This document shows, one piece after another, positions 25,377 to 34,123 of a stretch of DNA of 56,632 nt. Source of the stretch: Dyadobacter luteus (GTDB lineage: Bacteria > Bacteroidota > Bacteroidia > Cytophagales > Spirosomataceae). Position numbers and translations under genes: made by a program. The DNA is taken from positions 1 to 56,632 of the forward strand of contig NZ_QNUL01000035.1 in the NCBI RefSeq assembly GCF_003383615.1. The letters run 5' to 3'. The notes below the pieces were generated by a model. That model did not search any database. It was given only the letters and a program-made list of their open reading frames with translations, and was not told the origin of the DNA. Position 1 is the first letter of the stretch. Each line of letters starts with the position of its first letter.

Positions 25377-27110
25377 ATGCTGTTTGTCTATCTTATCAAA
25401 GTCAGTTTCCTGCTGGCAATACTTACGCTCGGTTATCGCTGGCTTGTTCAGTTCGAGACCTTTCCCAGACTCAACAGAGTATTGCTGATATTGAATGTTG
25501 TGGCAGCATGGGTCATTCCGATACTTCCACTACCGGACTGGGGAGCCGTGCAGATACAGCAGGAATTTCATAAAACTATTCCGGATATCGTAAATCTTGC
25601 TCCTTCCATTACACCTAAAGTAGCAGAAATTGTCAGCAATGGTTCTTACGAAGCCGTTGAAGCAACACCTCAGCTATACCTGGCGGGTATTTTTCTGCTG
25701 ATTTATTTATGCGGAGTGATCTATATGTTGTTCACGTTCACTTACCAGGCTGGAAAACTTTTTCTGACTCTCCGGAAACAGCCTGTTTTTAAGACAGAAA
25801 AAGGAATATCGCTGATATCAAGTCCTGCTGCAACGTCACCTTACTCATTTTTCAGATGGATTGTTTATAGCCCGGATAAGCACTCAGAGCAGGAGTTGCA
25901 GGTTATACTTGCACATGAGATTACCCATGCACGCCAACTACACAGCCTGGACCTGTTGCTCTCTGAAATACAACGAATTTTTCTTTGGTTCAACCCATTT
26001 GCCAGGATCCATCAGCAGTGCGTACAGGAGAATCTGGAATACCTTGCCGACAAAGCGGTGCTGGAAGGTAGTTTTGAAAAGAAAGAATACCAATTCAACC
26101 TGCTGAGAGTTGCTATCGGAACCAAAAATGTGCCTCTTACTAACTCATTTACACAATCTCTACTAAAAAAACGGATCAAAATGATGAACAGAAAACCCTC
26201 AGGTGCAAGCGTATCCGGAAAATATGCCTTGCTCATTGGCACGCTCTATATTTCTTCAGCTTTTGTTGCTCCTTACGAGCGGAATATTGCGGCGCTGCTA
26301 CCAGAAGCTACCTCTTCTATTAATAGCATTTTTTCAGATGATGAGAACTATTCAAATTCTGGAAACACGAAAATTCACGAGACAAGTTCAGCGATCGTCG
26401 AACCGAAGGTGATAGCTTCCGGTGCTTCCGTTGAGGAGTTTGTGAAGACAAAAAGTAAATGGGTCGTCATTACCGGTGATACGTTGTTCTGGACAATATC
26501 GCCGCTGCATACCTGGGAAGATATCAATTTGATGAAACAAGATGTTAAGGACTTTGGAAGTACATTAAACATCAACCGGATTGAATATGATCCGTTTCAA
26601 AAATACATAACCTCACTTGCTGTTCAGGTTGAGTCCCGAAACGGTTCCGCTAACAGCAGTCATTCTTCTACCGAAAAATATAAACCAGCCCGTGCATTTT
26701 CCGGATTCATTGTCAGAAACGGAGAGTTCGGTATAGGTAATGAACTACCTCCATCACTTTCCAGAGCAGTTGAAAACGATTACGAAAATGCGCTCTCTAT
26801 ATACAAAGAAAATGAAGTGCCGTATTTTGAAAAACAGCTTGCAGGTCAATTCCCGTATCATTCAGAATATTCACTGGATAAAGCAGCGTTTCTTGATAAA
26901 CGAGCTACGTCGATACTTGCCAAGGACGGACTCGGCGCTACAGCTGATAAAAAGCTACTGATCACTGACGCGCTCAATACCAGCAAATTATATATTAATA
27001 CCAAACCAGCCAACCGTGAAGAACTGAGTGCATTATCTCTGGATCAGATCATTTCAATCAAAATCATTCAGGGAGAAGATAAGAAATACGTTTCCATCCG
27101 TAGAAAATAA
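25377..27110 (+). CDS. M56-family (BlaR1-like) membrane metallopeptidase
   Basis: A 577-residue integral membrane protein. Membrane helices lie at about 3-20, 34-50 and 102-122, the cytoplasmic zinc-peptidase motif is HEITH (180-184) with the downstream ExxAD ligand motif (E221 to D225), and a further helix lies at about 281-299. The last 280 residues would be periplasmic. They contain no penicillin-binding Ser-x-x-Lys sensor domain as in BlaR1, and the end (LSLDQIISIKIIQGEDKKYVS) resembles the end of a TonB plug-like domain as found in other Bacteroidota M56 proteins. It should sense an unknown periplasmic signal and cleave the BlaI-type repressor. Confidence 0.9.
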   Translation: MLFVYLIKVSFLLAILTLGYRWLVQFETFPRLNRVLLILNVVAAWVIPILPLPDWGAVQIQQEFHKTIPDIVNLAPSITPKVAEIVSNGSYEAVEATPQLYLAGIFLLIYLCGVIYMLFTFTYQAGKLFLTLRKQPVFKTEKGISLISSPAATSPYSFFRWIVYSPDKHSEQELQVILAHEITHARQLHSLDLLLSEIQRIFLWFNPFARIHQQCVQENLEYLADKAVLEGSFEKKEYQFNLLRVAIGTKNVPLTNSFTQSLLKKRIKMMNRKPSGASVSGKYALLIGTLYISSAFVAPYERNIAALLPEATSSINSIFSDDENYSNSGNTKIHETSSAIVEPKVIASGASVEEFVKTKSKWVVITGDTLFWTISPLHTWEDINLMKQDVKDFGSTLNINRIEYDPFQKYITSLAVQVESRNGSANSSHSSTEKYKPARAFSGFIVRNGEFGIGNELPPSLSRAVENDYENALSIYKENEVPYFEKQLAGQFPYHSEYSLDKAAFLDKRATSILAKDGLGATADKKLLITDALNTSKLYINTKPANREELSALSLDQIISIKIIQGEDKKYVSIRRK

Positions 27111-27114
27111 ATAA

Positions 27115-27147
27115 AGGCAGGCTGTCGGTAATTCTGACAGCCTGCCT
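27115..27147. terminator. Bidirectional hairpin terminator between convergent genes
   Basis: AGGCAGGCTGTC (27115-27126) and GACAGCCTGCCT (27136-27147) pair perfectly with a nine-base loop. On the minus strand it is followed by TTTATTTATTTT and so serves the mutase gene well; on the plus strand the tract is weaker (CATTTCTCTCTTC). Confidence 0.8.
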
Positions 27148-27166
27148 CATTTCTCTCTTCTCGAAT

Positions 27167-28930
27167 TTATTTCAATCCCAGTTCTTCACCGATTGCCTTT
27201 ACCTTCTCTTTCAGATCAGCGTACACCTGGTCAAAATCTTCATTTTTTTCCAAAGCAGCTGTTACTCCGATATAGAATTTAATCTTTGGCTCAGTTCCGG
27301 ATGGACGACAAGTGAACTTGGTACCATCTTCTGTAAAGAACTGCAGTACATTCGAAGGCTCAATTCCCATCTCTCCTGACGGAATAGAAACTGTAGCATT
27401 TGTATTGAAGTCTGTACTGGTTAAAGCTTTGTAATCGTCCATTCTAACAACAGGTGAGCCTGCAATCGTTTTAGGAGGATTCGCTCTGAAATCAGCCATC
27501 ATTTGCTGAATCTCATCTGCACCAGCTTTGCCTTTTTTGGTAAGAGAAATCAGTCCTTCGTAATAGAATCCGAACTGCTTGTAGATCTCCATCAGCATAT
27601 CGAAAAGGCTCAGGCCTTTGTCCTTCGCATAGGCAGTAAGCTCAGCGACCATAGCGCAGGAAGCGATTGCATCCTTATCACGAACAGCATCTCCGATCAG
27701 ATAACCGTAGCTTTCCTCACCACCACCGATAAACTGTTCAACGCCTTCTTTCTCACGAATTACCTGCGCGATATATTTGAAACCTGTCAGCGTATTATAG
27801 CACTTCACATCATAAGCAGCTGCCATCTTGTCGATCAGGTCAGTAGTTACGATGGTTTTACATACAAACTGCGTTCCGGTAAGTTTACCTGCATCTTTCC
27901 ATGCATTCAGAAGATAGTAGATCAATACGCTGGCGGTCTGGTTGCCATTCAGCAACTGAATTTCACCATGATGGTTTTTCACTGCCACCCCTACTCTATC
28001 TGCATCAGGATCAGTACCCATTACAAGGTCTGCATCAATTTCCTTCGCTTTTTCAACAGCTTTGGACATCGCTTCTGTTTCCTCAGGGTTAGGATAAACC
28101 ACAGTAGGAAACTGTCCGTTACCACTTGCCTCAGCCTGTTCTTCGATGACAGTGACTGCCTCAAAGCCCATTTTCGCAAGCAAGGAAGGAACCAACGTCA
28201 CACCTGTCCCGTGCAATGGAGTATAGACAATTTTCAAATCCTTCTGACGCGCAATAGCATCTTTTGAAATTGAAAGCGATAAGATGTGATTCAAATATTT
28301 TTCGTCAATATCAGCACCAATTTTCGTGATTCTTGCAGGGTTACCATCAAACTTCACTTCATCGATTGTCTGAATTGCATTCACTTCATCAATGATATTC
28401 GCATCGTGTGGAGCAACCACCTGAGAACCATCGTCCCAGTATGCCTTGTATCCGTTATATTCCTTCGGATTGTGAGATGCAGTTACTACCACACCGCTTT
28501 TACATCCCAATTCACGAATCGCAAATGAAAGTTCCGGCGTAGGACGAAGTGCCTCAAAAAGGTAAACGTCTATTCCATTGGCTGAAAAAATGTCTGCAAT
28601 GATTTTTGCAAATTCATCCGATTTAATGCGACTGTCATAAGCCACAGCTACACTTTTTGCTCCGGAAGGAAACGCTTTATTAATGTAATTAGCCAATCCC
28701 TGCGTCGCAGCACCTACGGTATAACGGTTCATTCTGTTTGAACCAATTCCTATCAATCCTCTCAGTCCGCCCGTTCCGAATTCAAGATCTTTATAAAAAG
28801 CGTCTGTTAATTCCGTATCATTTGCCTGATCAATCAGTTGCTGAATTGCCTGTTTGGTGTCGATATCATAATCGCCGTTAAGCCAGCTATTGACTTTGGC
28901 CATTACACCCGGTTCCAGTTTTGCGGTCAT
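27167..28930 (-). CDS. Phosphoglucomutase/phosphomannomutase-family enzyme
   Basis: A 587-residue alpha-D-phosphohexomutase. The catalytic serine is S152 in VVVTASHNPKEYNG, the magnesium loop is DPDADRV (306-312), the sugar loop is GGEES (395-399), and the phosphate loop is RPSGTEPKIK near residue 540. An N-terminal FGTGGLRG (51-58) and the length place it with the PgcA/PGM2-like long form, which interconverts glucose-1-P and glucose-6-P (or pentose phosphates). It is likely involved in sugar-nucleotide supply and glycogen or trehalose metabolism; its neighbour encodes a glucosidase. A small dyad, TCTGTTT-GATATT-AAACAGA (28987-29006), lies upstream and could be an operator. Confidence 0.95.
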   Translation of the reverse strand: MTAKLEPGVMAKVNSWLNGDYDIDTKQAIQQLIDQANDTELTDAFYKDLEFGTGGLRGLIGIGSNRMNRYTVGAATQGLANYINKAFPSGAKSVAVAYDSRIKSDEFAKIIADIFSANGIDVYLFEALRPTPELSFAIRELGCKSGVVVTASHNPKEYNGYKAYWDDGSQVVAPHDANIIDEVNAIQTIDEVKFDGNPARITKIGADIDEKYLNHILSLSISKDAIARQKDLKIVYTPLHGTGVTLVPSLLAKMGFEAVTVIEEQAEASGNGQFPTVVYPNPEETEAMSKAVEKAKEIDADLVMGTDPDADRVGVAVKNHHGEIQLLNGNQTASVLIYYLLNAWKDAGKLTGTQFVCKTIVTTDLIDKMAAAYDVKCYNTLTGFKYIAQVIREKEGVEQFIGGGEESYGYLIGDAVRDKDAIASCAMVAELTAYAKDKGLSLFDMLMEIYKQFGFYYEGLISLTKKGKAGADEIQQMMADFRANPPKTIAGSPVVRMDDYKALTSTDFNTNATVSIPSGEMGIEPSNVLQFFTEDGTKFTCRPSGTEPKIKFYIGVTAALEKNEDFDQVYADLKEKVKAIGEELGLK

Positions 28931-29052
28931 AATTAATTTTAGTAGAAAGATTTAAGGTAATTTATTAATGTGGAGGTTACCCGTAATCTGTTTGATATTA
29001 AACAGACTAAAAGCAGCCTGGTTTATGTTGAGTAATTTATTCTTTTAAATAT

Positions 29053-31743
29053 TTATTTGCTTTGTTCAAATTCTGCACTGGTCAATTCTTTGACTGTTTC
29101 TTTCGAAGTCTTATGAATCAATTCAGAAATCAGCCCTGTCCAACCTGTTTGGTGACTGGCACCGCATCCACGGCCATCGTCTCCATGGAAATATTCATAA
29201 AACAGAATATGCTCATTGAAGTTCGGATCTTCCTGAAGTCTCTTATCTGTTCCATATACTGCCCGTTTTCCATCTTCGTCCTTTCTGAAAATATTAATAA
29301 GACGGTTGGCAATACCTACAGCAGCGTCTTTAATCGTGACAAGATTACCGGAACCCGTCGGATATTCCACCATAAAATCTTCACCATAATAGGCGTGAAA
29401 CTTCATGAGGGAGTCAAAAATGAGGTAATTCAACGGGAACCATATAGGACCTCTCCAGTTTGAATTTCCACCCATAATATCTGTAAGTGCCTCGCCCGGT
29501 GTATAATCAACCTGCAAAACCTCTCCGTTGATATAGAATTTGTAAGGATTCTCCTCGTGGTATTTTGAAAGTGCGCGCACTCCATAGTCAGACAGGAACT
29601 CGTTTTCATCCAACATCCGCTTCATAATCATTTTCATCCGGTGACCACGCAGAATTGACAACAGTCGGTTTTCACCCTTTCCTGATTCAAACCAACGCGA
29701 GATCAACCGGGCTAGATCCGGACGGTTTGCAAGCACCCATTCTACCCTACGCTTGAACACCGGCATTTTATCCAAATTCTGCGGATCAAGAATTTCAACT
29801 GCAAAAAGAGGAATCAATCCAACTATCGAACGCACCTTCAAAAGAATACTTTGTCCGTTAGGAATATGAATCACATCATAATAGAACTGATCTTCCTCAT
29901 CCCAAAGACTGATTGATGAATTTTTACCTCCGATAGATTCCATTGCACCGGCAATGTGCAGGAAGTGCTCAAAAAACTTGGAAGCCATATCCTGATACAC
30001 GGGATGCGCCAGAGCAATCTCTACCGAAATCCGGAGCATGTTAAGCGTATACATCGCCATCCAGCCTGTTGCATCTGCCTGCTGTAGTTTTCCTCCAAAC
30101 GGCATCGGAGTTGACCTGTCGAATACGCCGATGTTATCTAAACCAAGGAATCCACCGCTGAAAATATTATTTCCCGTATCATCCTTCTGGTTTACCCACC
30201 ACGTAAAATTCAAGAGAAGTTTGTGAAAAATCTTTTCCAGAAACTCTATATCACCGACGCCATTATTCTGCTCACGGTCTATCTCATACACCTTCCATGT
30301 TGCCCAACCGTGAACCGGCGGGTTTACATCCGAAAAATTCCATTCGTAAGCCGGAATCTGGCCATTAGGATGCATGTAGTACTCTCGAAGCAGTATTTCC
30401 AGCTGGCGTTTCGCAAAATCAGCATCCACACGTGCCAAAGGAACACAATGGAAAGCGAGATCCCAGGCAGCAAACCATGGATATTCCCATTTATCAGGCA
30501 TCGAAATAATATTGGCTGCATATAGGTGTTTCCATCCTGAATTTCGCCCCCATTTTCGCCCCTGATTAGGACCAGGTTGTGCAGGATCGCCTTTCAGCCA
30601 TTCATATACATTGTAGTAGTAAAACTGCTTACTCCAAAGCATACCTGCGTAAGACTGTCTCTGAATTGATTTCAATTCAGGATCTGTAACATCCTTGTGC
30701 AAATCGTCGTAAAACTCATCCGTTTCCCGGATGCGCTTCACAATAAGATCCTCAAATCCACCAAAAGGCTCAGAAATAGTATGGTTAACAAAGCGCATAC
30801 GGAAGGTAGTACTTTCTCCGGCCTTAATCGTTCTTGTAAAACGAGCAGATGCTTTGGTACCTATACTGTTCGGATTTACGGTATTGCTTTTTCCACCACT
30901 TACGATATAATCGTTAATGCCGTCTTTCGGATAAGCAGTCGTATTGGCAGTATTATATAGTTTTCTGAAATTGGTTTCATTCTCACAGAACAGCAATTCA
31001 TCAGCACCATCCAGATAAAGGTTATACTTACCGTGCTTCCGGTGCGTAACTTCTATAAGTCTGTGTGAAATACCATTCATCATGGGCTTATAGTTGAAAG
31101 CCTCATATCCCCATGACCAGGTATTTCTGAACATAATTGTTGGCAATACGGTAATTGGCGCGTCTTTCGGACCTCTGTTGAATACCGTAACCTTCATTAA
31201 TATATCCTCTTCATCAGCCTTGGCATGCTCGATGAAAATATCAAAGTACTCATTGTTGTCGAAAATGCCGGTATCCATGATCTCATATTCAGGATCCTGC
31301 TTTCCTCTCCTTCCATTTTCCTGACGCAGATTATCATAAGGAAAAGCCTGCTGAGGATATTTATAGAGCATTTTTGTATACGAATGCGTAGGTGAACTAT
31401 CAAGGTAATAGTACATCTCTTTCACATCCTCACCATGATTGGACTCACGGTTGGTAAGACCAAAAATTCTTTCTTTTATCAGTTTGTCCTGGTGGTTCCA
31501 AAACGCAAATGACAGACAGATATGCTGCTTATTGTCCGAGAATCCTCCAATACCATCCTCACCCCAGCGATATGCTTTTGAATAGGCCATTTCGTGGGTA
31601 ATATAATTCCACGCATCACCATTCCCGCTGTAGTCTTCCCTCACCGTTCCCCACTGACGTTCTGATAAATAGGGCCCCCACTTCTTCCATCCCTTATTTT
31701 CCTTTTGAAGGCTTAACCTTACTTTTTCAGCGCCTAGTGCCAT
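29053..31743 (-). CDS. GH63-type glucosidase (MGH1J-like)
   Basis: An 896-residue cytoplasmic protein with no signal peptide. The N-terminal part (MALGAEKVRLSLQ...GPYLSERQWGTVREDYS) and the (alpha/alpha)6-barrel motifs (PWFAAWDLAFHC, NPPVHGWATW, GIGVFDRSTPMP-like segments, NWRGPIWFPLNYL) are those of the widespread bacterial GH63-related family, related to eukaryotic processing glucosidase I and to mannosylglycerate hydrolase. Enzymes of this group act on glucosides such as glucosylglycerate or short alpha-glucosides; the substrate here is not fixed. The gene is 122 bases from the phosphosugar mutase gene on the same strand, which would fit use of released or phosphorylated glucose. Confidence 0.9.
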   Translation of the reverse strand: MALGAEKVRLSLQKENKGWKKWGPYLSERQWGTVREDYSGNGDAWNYITHEMAYSKAYRWGEDGIGGFSDNKQHICLSFAFWNHQDKLIKERIFGLTNRESNHGEDVKEMYYYLDSSPTHSYTKMLYKYPQQAFPYDNLRQENGRRGKQDPEYEIMDTGIFDNNEYFDIFIEHAKADEEDILMKVTVFNRGPKDAPITVLPTIMFRNTWSWGYEAFNYKPMMNGISHRLIEVTHRKHGKYNLYLDGADELLFCENETNFRKLYNTANTTAYPKDGINDYIVSGGKSNTVNPNSIGTKASARFTRTIKAGESTTFRMRFVNHTISEPFGGFEDLIVKRIRETDEFYDDLHKDVTDPELKSIQRQSYAGMLWSKQFYYYNVYEWLKGDPAQPGPNQGRKWGRNSGWKHLYAANIISMPDKWEYPWFAAWDLAFHCVPLARVDADFAKRQLEILLREYYMHPNGQIPAYEWNFSDVNPPVHGWATWKVYEIDREQNNGVGDIEFLEKIFHKLLLNFTWWVNQKDDTGNNIFSGGFLGLDNIGVFDRSTPMPFGGKLQQADATGWMAMYTLNMLRISVEIALAHPVYQDMASKFFEHFLHIAGAMESIGGKNSSISLWDEEDQFYYDVIHIPNGQSILLKVRSIVGLIPLFAVEILDPQNLDKMPVFKRRVEWVLANRPDLARLISRWFESGKGENRLLSILRGHRMKMIMKRMLDENEFLSDYGVRALSKYHEENPYKFYINGEVLQVDYTPGEALTDIMGGNSNWRGPIWFPLNYLIFDSLMKFHAYYGEDFMVEYPTGSGNLVTIKDAAVGIANRLINIFRKDEDGKRAVYGTDKRLQEDPNFNEHILFYEYFHGDDGRGCGASHQTGWTGLISELIHKTSKETVKELTSAEFEQSK

Positions 31744-31794
31744 TAATGTAGTCTATTTTCTTGATGAATCGATTTCCCTGTAAACGAGTACAAT

Positions 31795-31834
31795 ATATAG
31801 AGATCAGTGGTAAAATAGCCATTAGTCTCTATAT
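31795..31834. repeat. Small inverted repeat upstream of the glucosidase gene
   Basis: ATATAGAGA (31795-31803) and TCTCTATAT (31826-31834) form a nine-base stem with an inner TGG/CCA pairing. There is no T tract on either strand, so it is a possible operator or a weak terminator between the ligase homologue and the glucosidase. Confidence 0.4.
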
Positions 31835-31894
31835 TAAATTATAGGTCGGGCAACTAGTAACCGCCAGAACACAGCTAATTCACTATCCTAAATC

Positions 31895-33625
31895 TCAGAT
31901 TTTATTCCATTCTGCAATACTGCTGAAATCAGCAATATTGCTGGTTACCTGAACCGAATAATCTACATCTCCGGCATAAAAAGCAGTTGTATCTGCTGCC
32001 TTTCCAGAAGTTTCGACCAGTAACGGATGCCTGTCCTCCGACAACAGCGCAAGCACATCCTCTATATATTCTTTGAACATAAAAGGATTTGGCAATTTGT
32101 AATATCTGCCGTCCGCTCCATGCAATACCGGTACAGCTTTGTATTCTCCGGCAGCATTAATCTGCCCATACATAAGCCTTGCCGCAACATATTGCTCATC
32201 AGATTGTCCAAACAAAATACCTTTGAAAGGTTTTTGCTTACTTGTTTCAACCTGAATTCTGTTGTCCAGATGATCGAGCTGTTCACGAAGCTGCCAGGTA
32301 TTTTTCCCGCTTCTAATCCTTTCTCTTATCGACTGTCTGATCAAATAAGTCAAAGCCTGTGTTACATTCAGCCCAATTTCCGCCATTTGTTTAAAAATGA
32401 AAGAAGTCGGCGACATCCCTGGAATCGTATTCGGATCATGTAATAAAATAGTGCCATCGGGTGTCAGGAAGCCATCAATCCGCACACAAACATTGATTCC
32501 GAGTTGCTCAAAAACTTGGGCTATAACATACTGTATCTCCTGATTTTTTTCCAGTGAGGTATCAACAGGTATTCTCTTACGGCTGGCTCCGGCCTTATAT
32601 TTTGCATTAAAATCGAAGACATCGACCAATTTGAGAACCTCACTTGGCGGTAATGCCAGGGATTTTCCGTCAGCAGTCTGAATACAACCGCAGGAGAATT
32701 CCTGCCCTTCAATGTATTCTTCAATCAGCACCTGATCTTCAGCATTAGAGCTGCTGATAAAAAGAGAATCTTCCTGCTGAGTAAAGTAAGCATCAATTGT
32801 CTCAATCAGCTGTTGAGGCAAATAAATACTTTTCCCATTAGCTACTACAGGAAAACCTATGCCCTCGTCCAGATTAGCTACTTTTTGCGCCCATACCTTT
32901 TTGGCATCAGCATCCAGCGAACGCCAGAACGAAGCCCGGATCTCAACCTGGAAAAAGCACTGGTTTACTGCAGCTACAAACTCATCAAGGGAGTCCTGCT
33001 TTACAATAGCAACACCTATGGAAGAGCCCTGATGCGGTGCCTTAATCACTAACGGAAGTCCGAGGTGTTTTTTCAGAACCTGAAATAATATTGAATATTC
33101 GTTAGGAACCCATTGGCTGTAGCGTAACGTCCAGCTTTTCTTTTGCTGACCATTTACCAGGGCAATCATTTCATTTTGAAGGATTTTATCAATTCCAACT
33201 GCAGACCCCATCATACCAGGACCACTGTACGGAATGTTATACCATTCAAGCAGGCCTTGTATGGCACCGTCTTCACAACCAGGACCATGCATCGCCAGAA
33301 AGGCAAAATCGAAGTGCTCTTTGAATTGGGCCGGAGCTATTTCACTGCCAATGGCAGCTGGCACAGGCTTATTGGCCAATTCCGGATAGGAATCTATATA
33401 GGTTTTGAAGCCGTCTGTTTGTAGTTCAGGGGCAGGATAAAAGTCGCGGATCTGGCCGGAATACATAAAACTATGTTCCAGCTTAATAAAGCGACCGAAG
33501 CTGTCTACAAAGACAGGAATAGGTTGAAAGAGAGATTTGTCCAGATATTCAAAGGCGGTTTTACCACCGGCGAAAGAAATCTCCCTTTCACGTGACGGGC
33601 CTCCGAAAAACACTCCTATGCGCAT
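31895..33625 (-). CDS. Unusual D-alanine-D-alanine ligase homologue with a duplicated N-terminal fold
   Basis: A 576-residue protein. Residues 1-460 match the Ddl plan: MRIGVFFGGPSREREIS at the start, FLAMHGPGCEDGAIQGLLE, IPYSGPGMMGSAVGIDK, the ATP-grasp region with VIKAPHQGSSIG, and the C-terminal DPNTIPGMSPTSFIFKQMAEIGL. There are two additions. About 75 extra residues lie between 226 and 300, in the ATP-grasp subdomain. Residues 466-530 repeat the N-terminal fold: residues 1-64 and 466-530 share xGVFFG/GILFG, PVFVDSFGRFIKL/PVLHGADGRYYKL and SFMY/PFMF at matching spacing. The usual reaction is ATP-dependent joining of two D-alanines for peptidoglycan. Whether this enlarged form does that or joins other amino acids is unknown. 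It is probably a single gene, 124 bases from the NFU gene upstream. Confidence 0.82.
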   Translation of the reverse strand: MRIGVFFGGPSREREISFAGGKTAFEYLDKSLFQPIPVFVDSFGRFIKLEHSFMYSGQIRDFYPAPELQTDGFKTYIDSYPELANKPVPAAIGSEIAPAQFKEHFDFAFLAMHGPGCEDGAIQGLLEWYNIPYSGPGMMGSAVGIDKILQNEMIALVNGQQKKSWTLRYSQWVPNEYSILFQVLKKHLGLPLVIKAPHQGSSIGVAIVKQDSLDEFVAAVNQCFFQVEIRASFWRSLDADAKKVWAQKVANLDEGIGFPVVANGKSIYLPQQLIETIDAYFTQQEDSLFISSSNAEDQVLIEEYIEGQEFSCGCIQTADGKSLALPPSEVLKLVDVFDFNAKYKAGASRKRIPVDTSLEKNQEIQYVIAQVFEQLGINVCVRIDGFLTPDGTILLHDPNTIPGMSPTSFIFKQMAEIGLNVTQALTYLIRQSIRERIRSGKNTWQLREQLDHLDNRIQVETSKQKPFKGILFGQSDEQYVAARLMYGQINAAGEYKAVPVLHGADGRYYKLPNPFMFKEYIEDVLALLSEDRHPLLVETSGKAADTTAFYAGDVDYSVQVTSNIADFSSIAEWNKI

Positions 33626-33749
33626 AAAGTTATCCTGATTGTTTCATTCAAATAGTTGCCGCAATATAAGGCAGTATTTGAGATGAATCAATTCCGGACG
33701 ACCTGCACACAGGAAATATTTCACCTGAGTCCGTGTCTGATTTCAGAAA

Positions 33750-34007
33750 TCAGGCCAGAGCGGCTACGTTTGATGCTACAACCTTGTTGACCTCAGGAAC
33801 AGCTTTCCTGATCGACTCTTCAAGTCCAGCCTTAAATGTCATTGCACTCATCGGGCAGCTTTGGCATGATCCCTGAAGTTCAAGTACAACATTCATTTCG
33901 TCTGTCAACTCTACAAACTTAACGTCTCCACCGTCAGCAAGCAGATAAGGGCGTACTGATTCGAGCGCCTGCTCTATAAGCTCTATTGTTTTTTCTTTTG
34001 AATCCAT
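33750..34007 (-). CDS. NifU C-terminal-domain (NFU) iron-sulfur carrier
   Basis: An 85-residue protein made of a single Nfu domain. The two cluster-binding cysteines are C48 and C51 in GSCQSCPMS, and the preceding YLLADGGDVKFVEL block is typical. Nfu proteins carry [4Fe-4S] clusters from the scaffold to target enzymes in the cytoplasm. The gene follows the Mrp-type ATPase gene by 116 bases on the same strand, a functional pair for iron-sulfur assembly in many Bacteroidota. Confidence 0.93.
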   Translation of the reverse strand: MDSKEKTIELIEQALESVRPYLLADGGDVKFVELTDEMNVVLELQGSCQSCPMSAMTFKAGLEESIRKAVPEVNKVVASNVAALA

Positions 34008-34123
34008 TGTAAAAAAATCTATTCGCTAATATCCAAAAACTTATCACTAAAGTCAAAAAATGTAACCAAATAATGGAGTTATGTAACCAAACCTCTATCA
34101 TTGTCACCTTTTCCCGGCTTCTG

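Noticed and set aside
27503..28267. A 254-codon open frame antisense to the phosphosugar mutase
   Set aside because: It lies wholly within a gene with clear catalytic motifs on the other strand, and its translation is rich in Cys, His and Phe with no recognisable domain.
31795..31834. Terminator of the ligase homologue
   Set aside because: The hairpin lacks a T tract on the minus strand, so I list it only as an inverted repeat.
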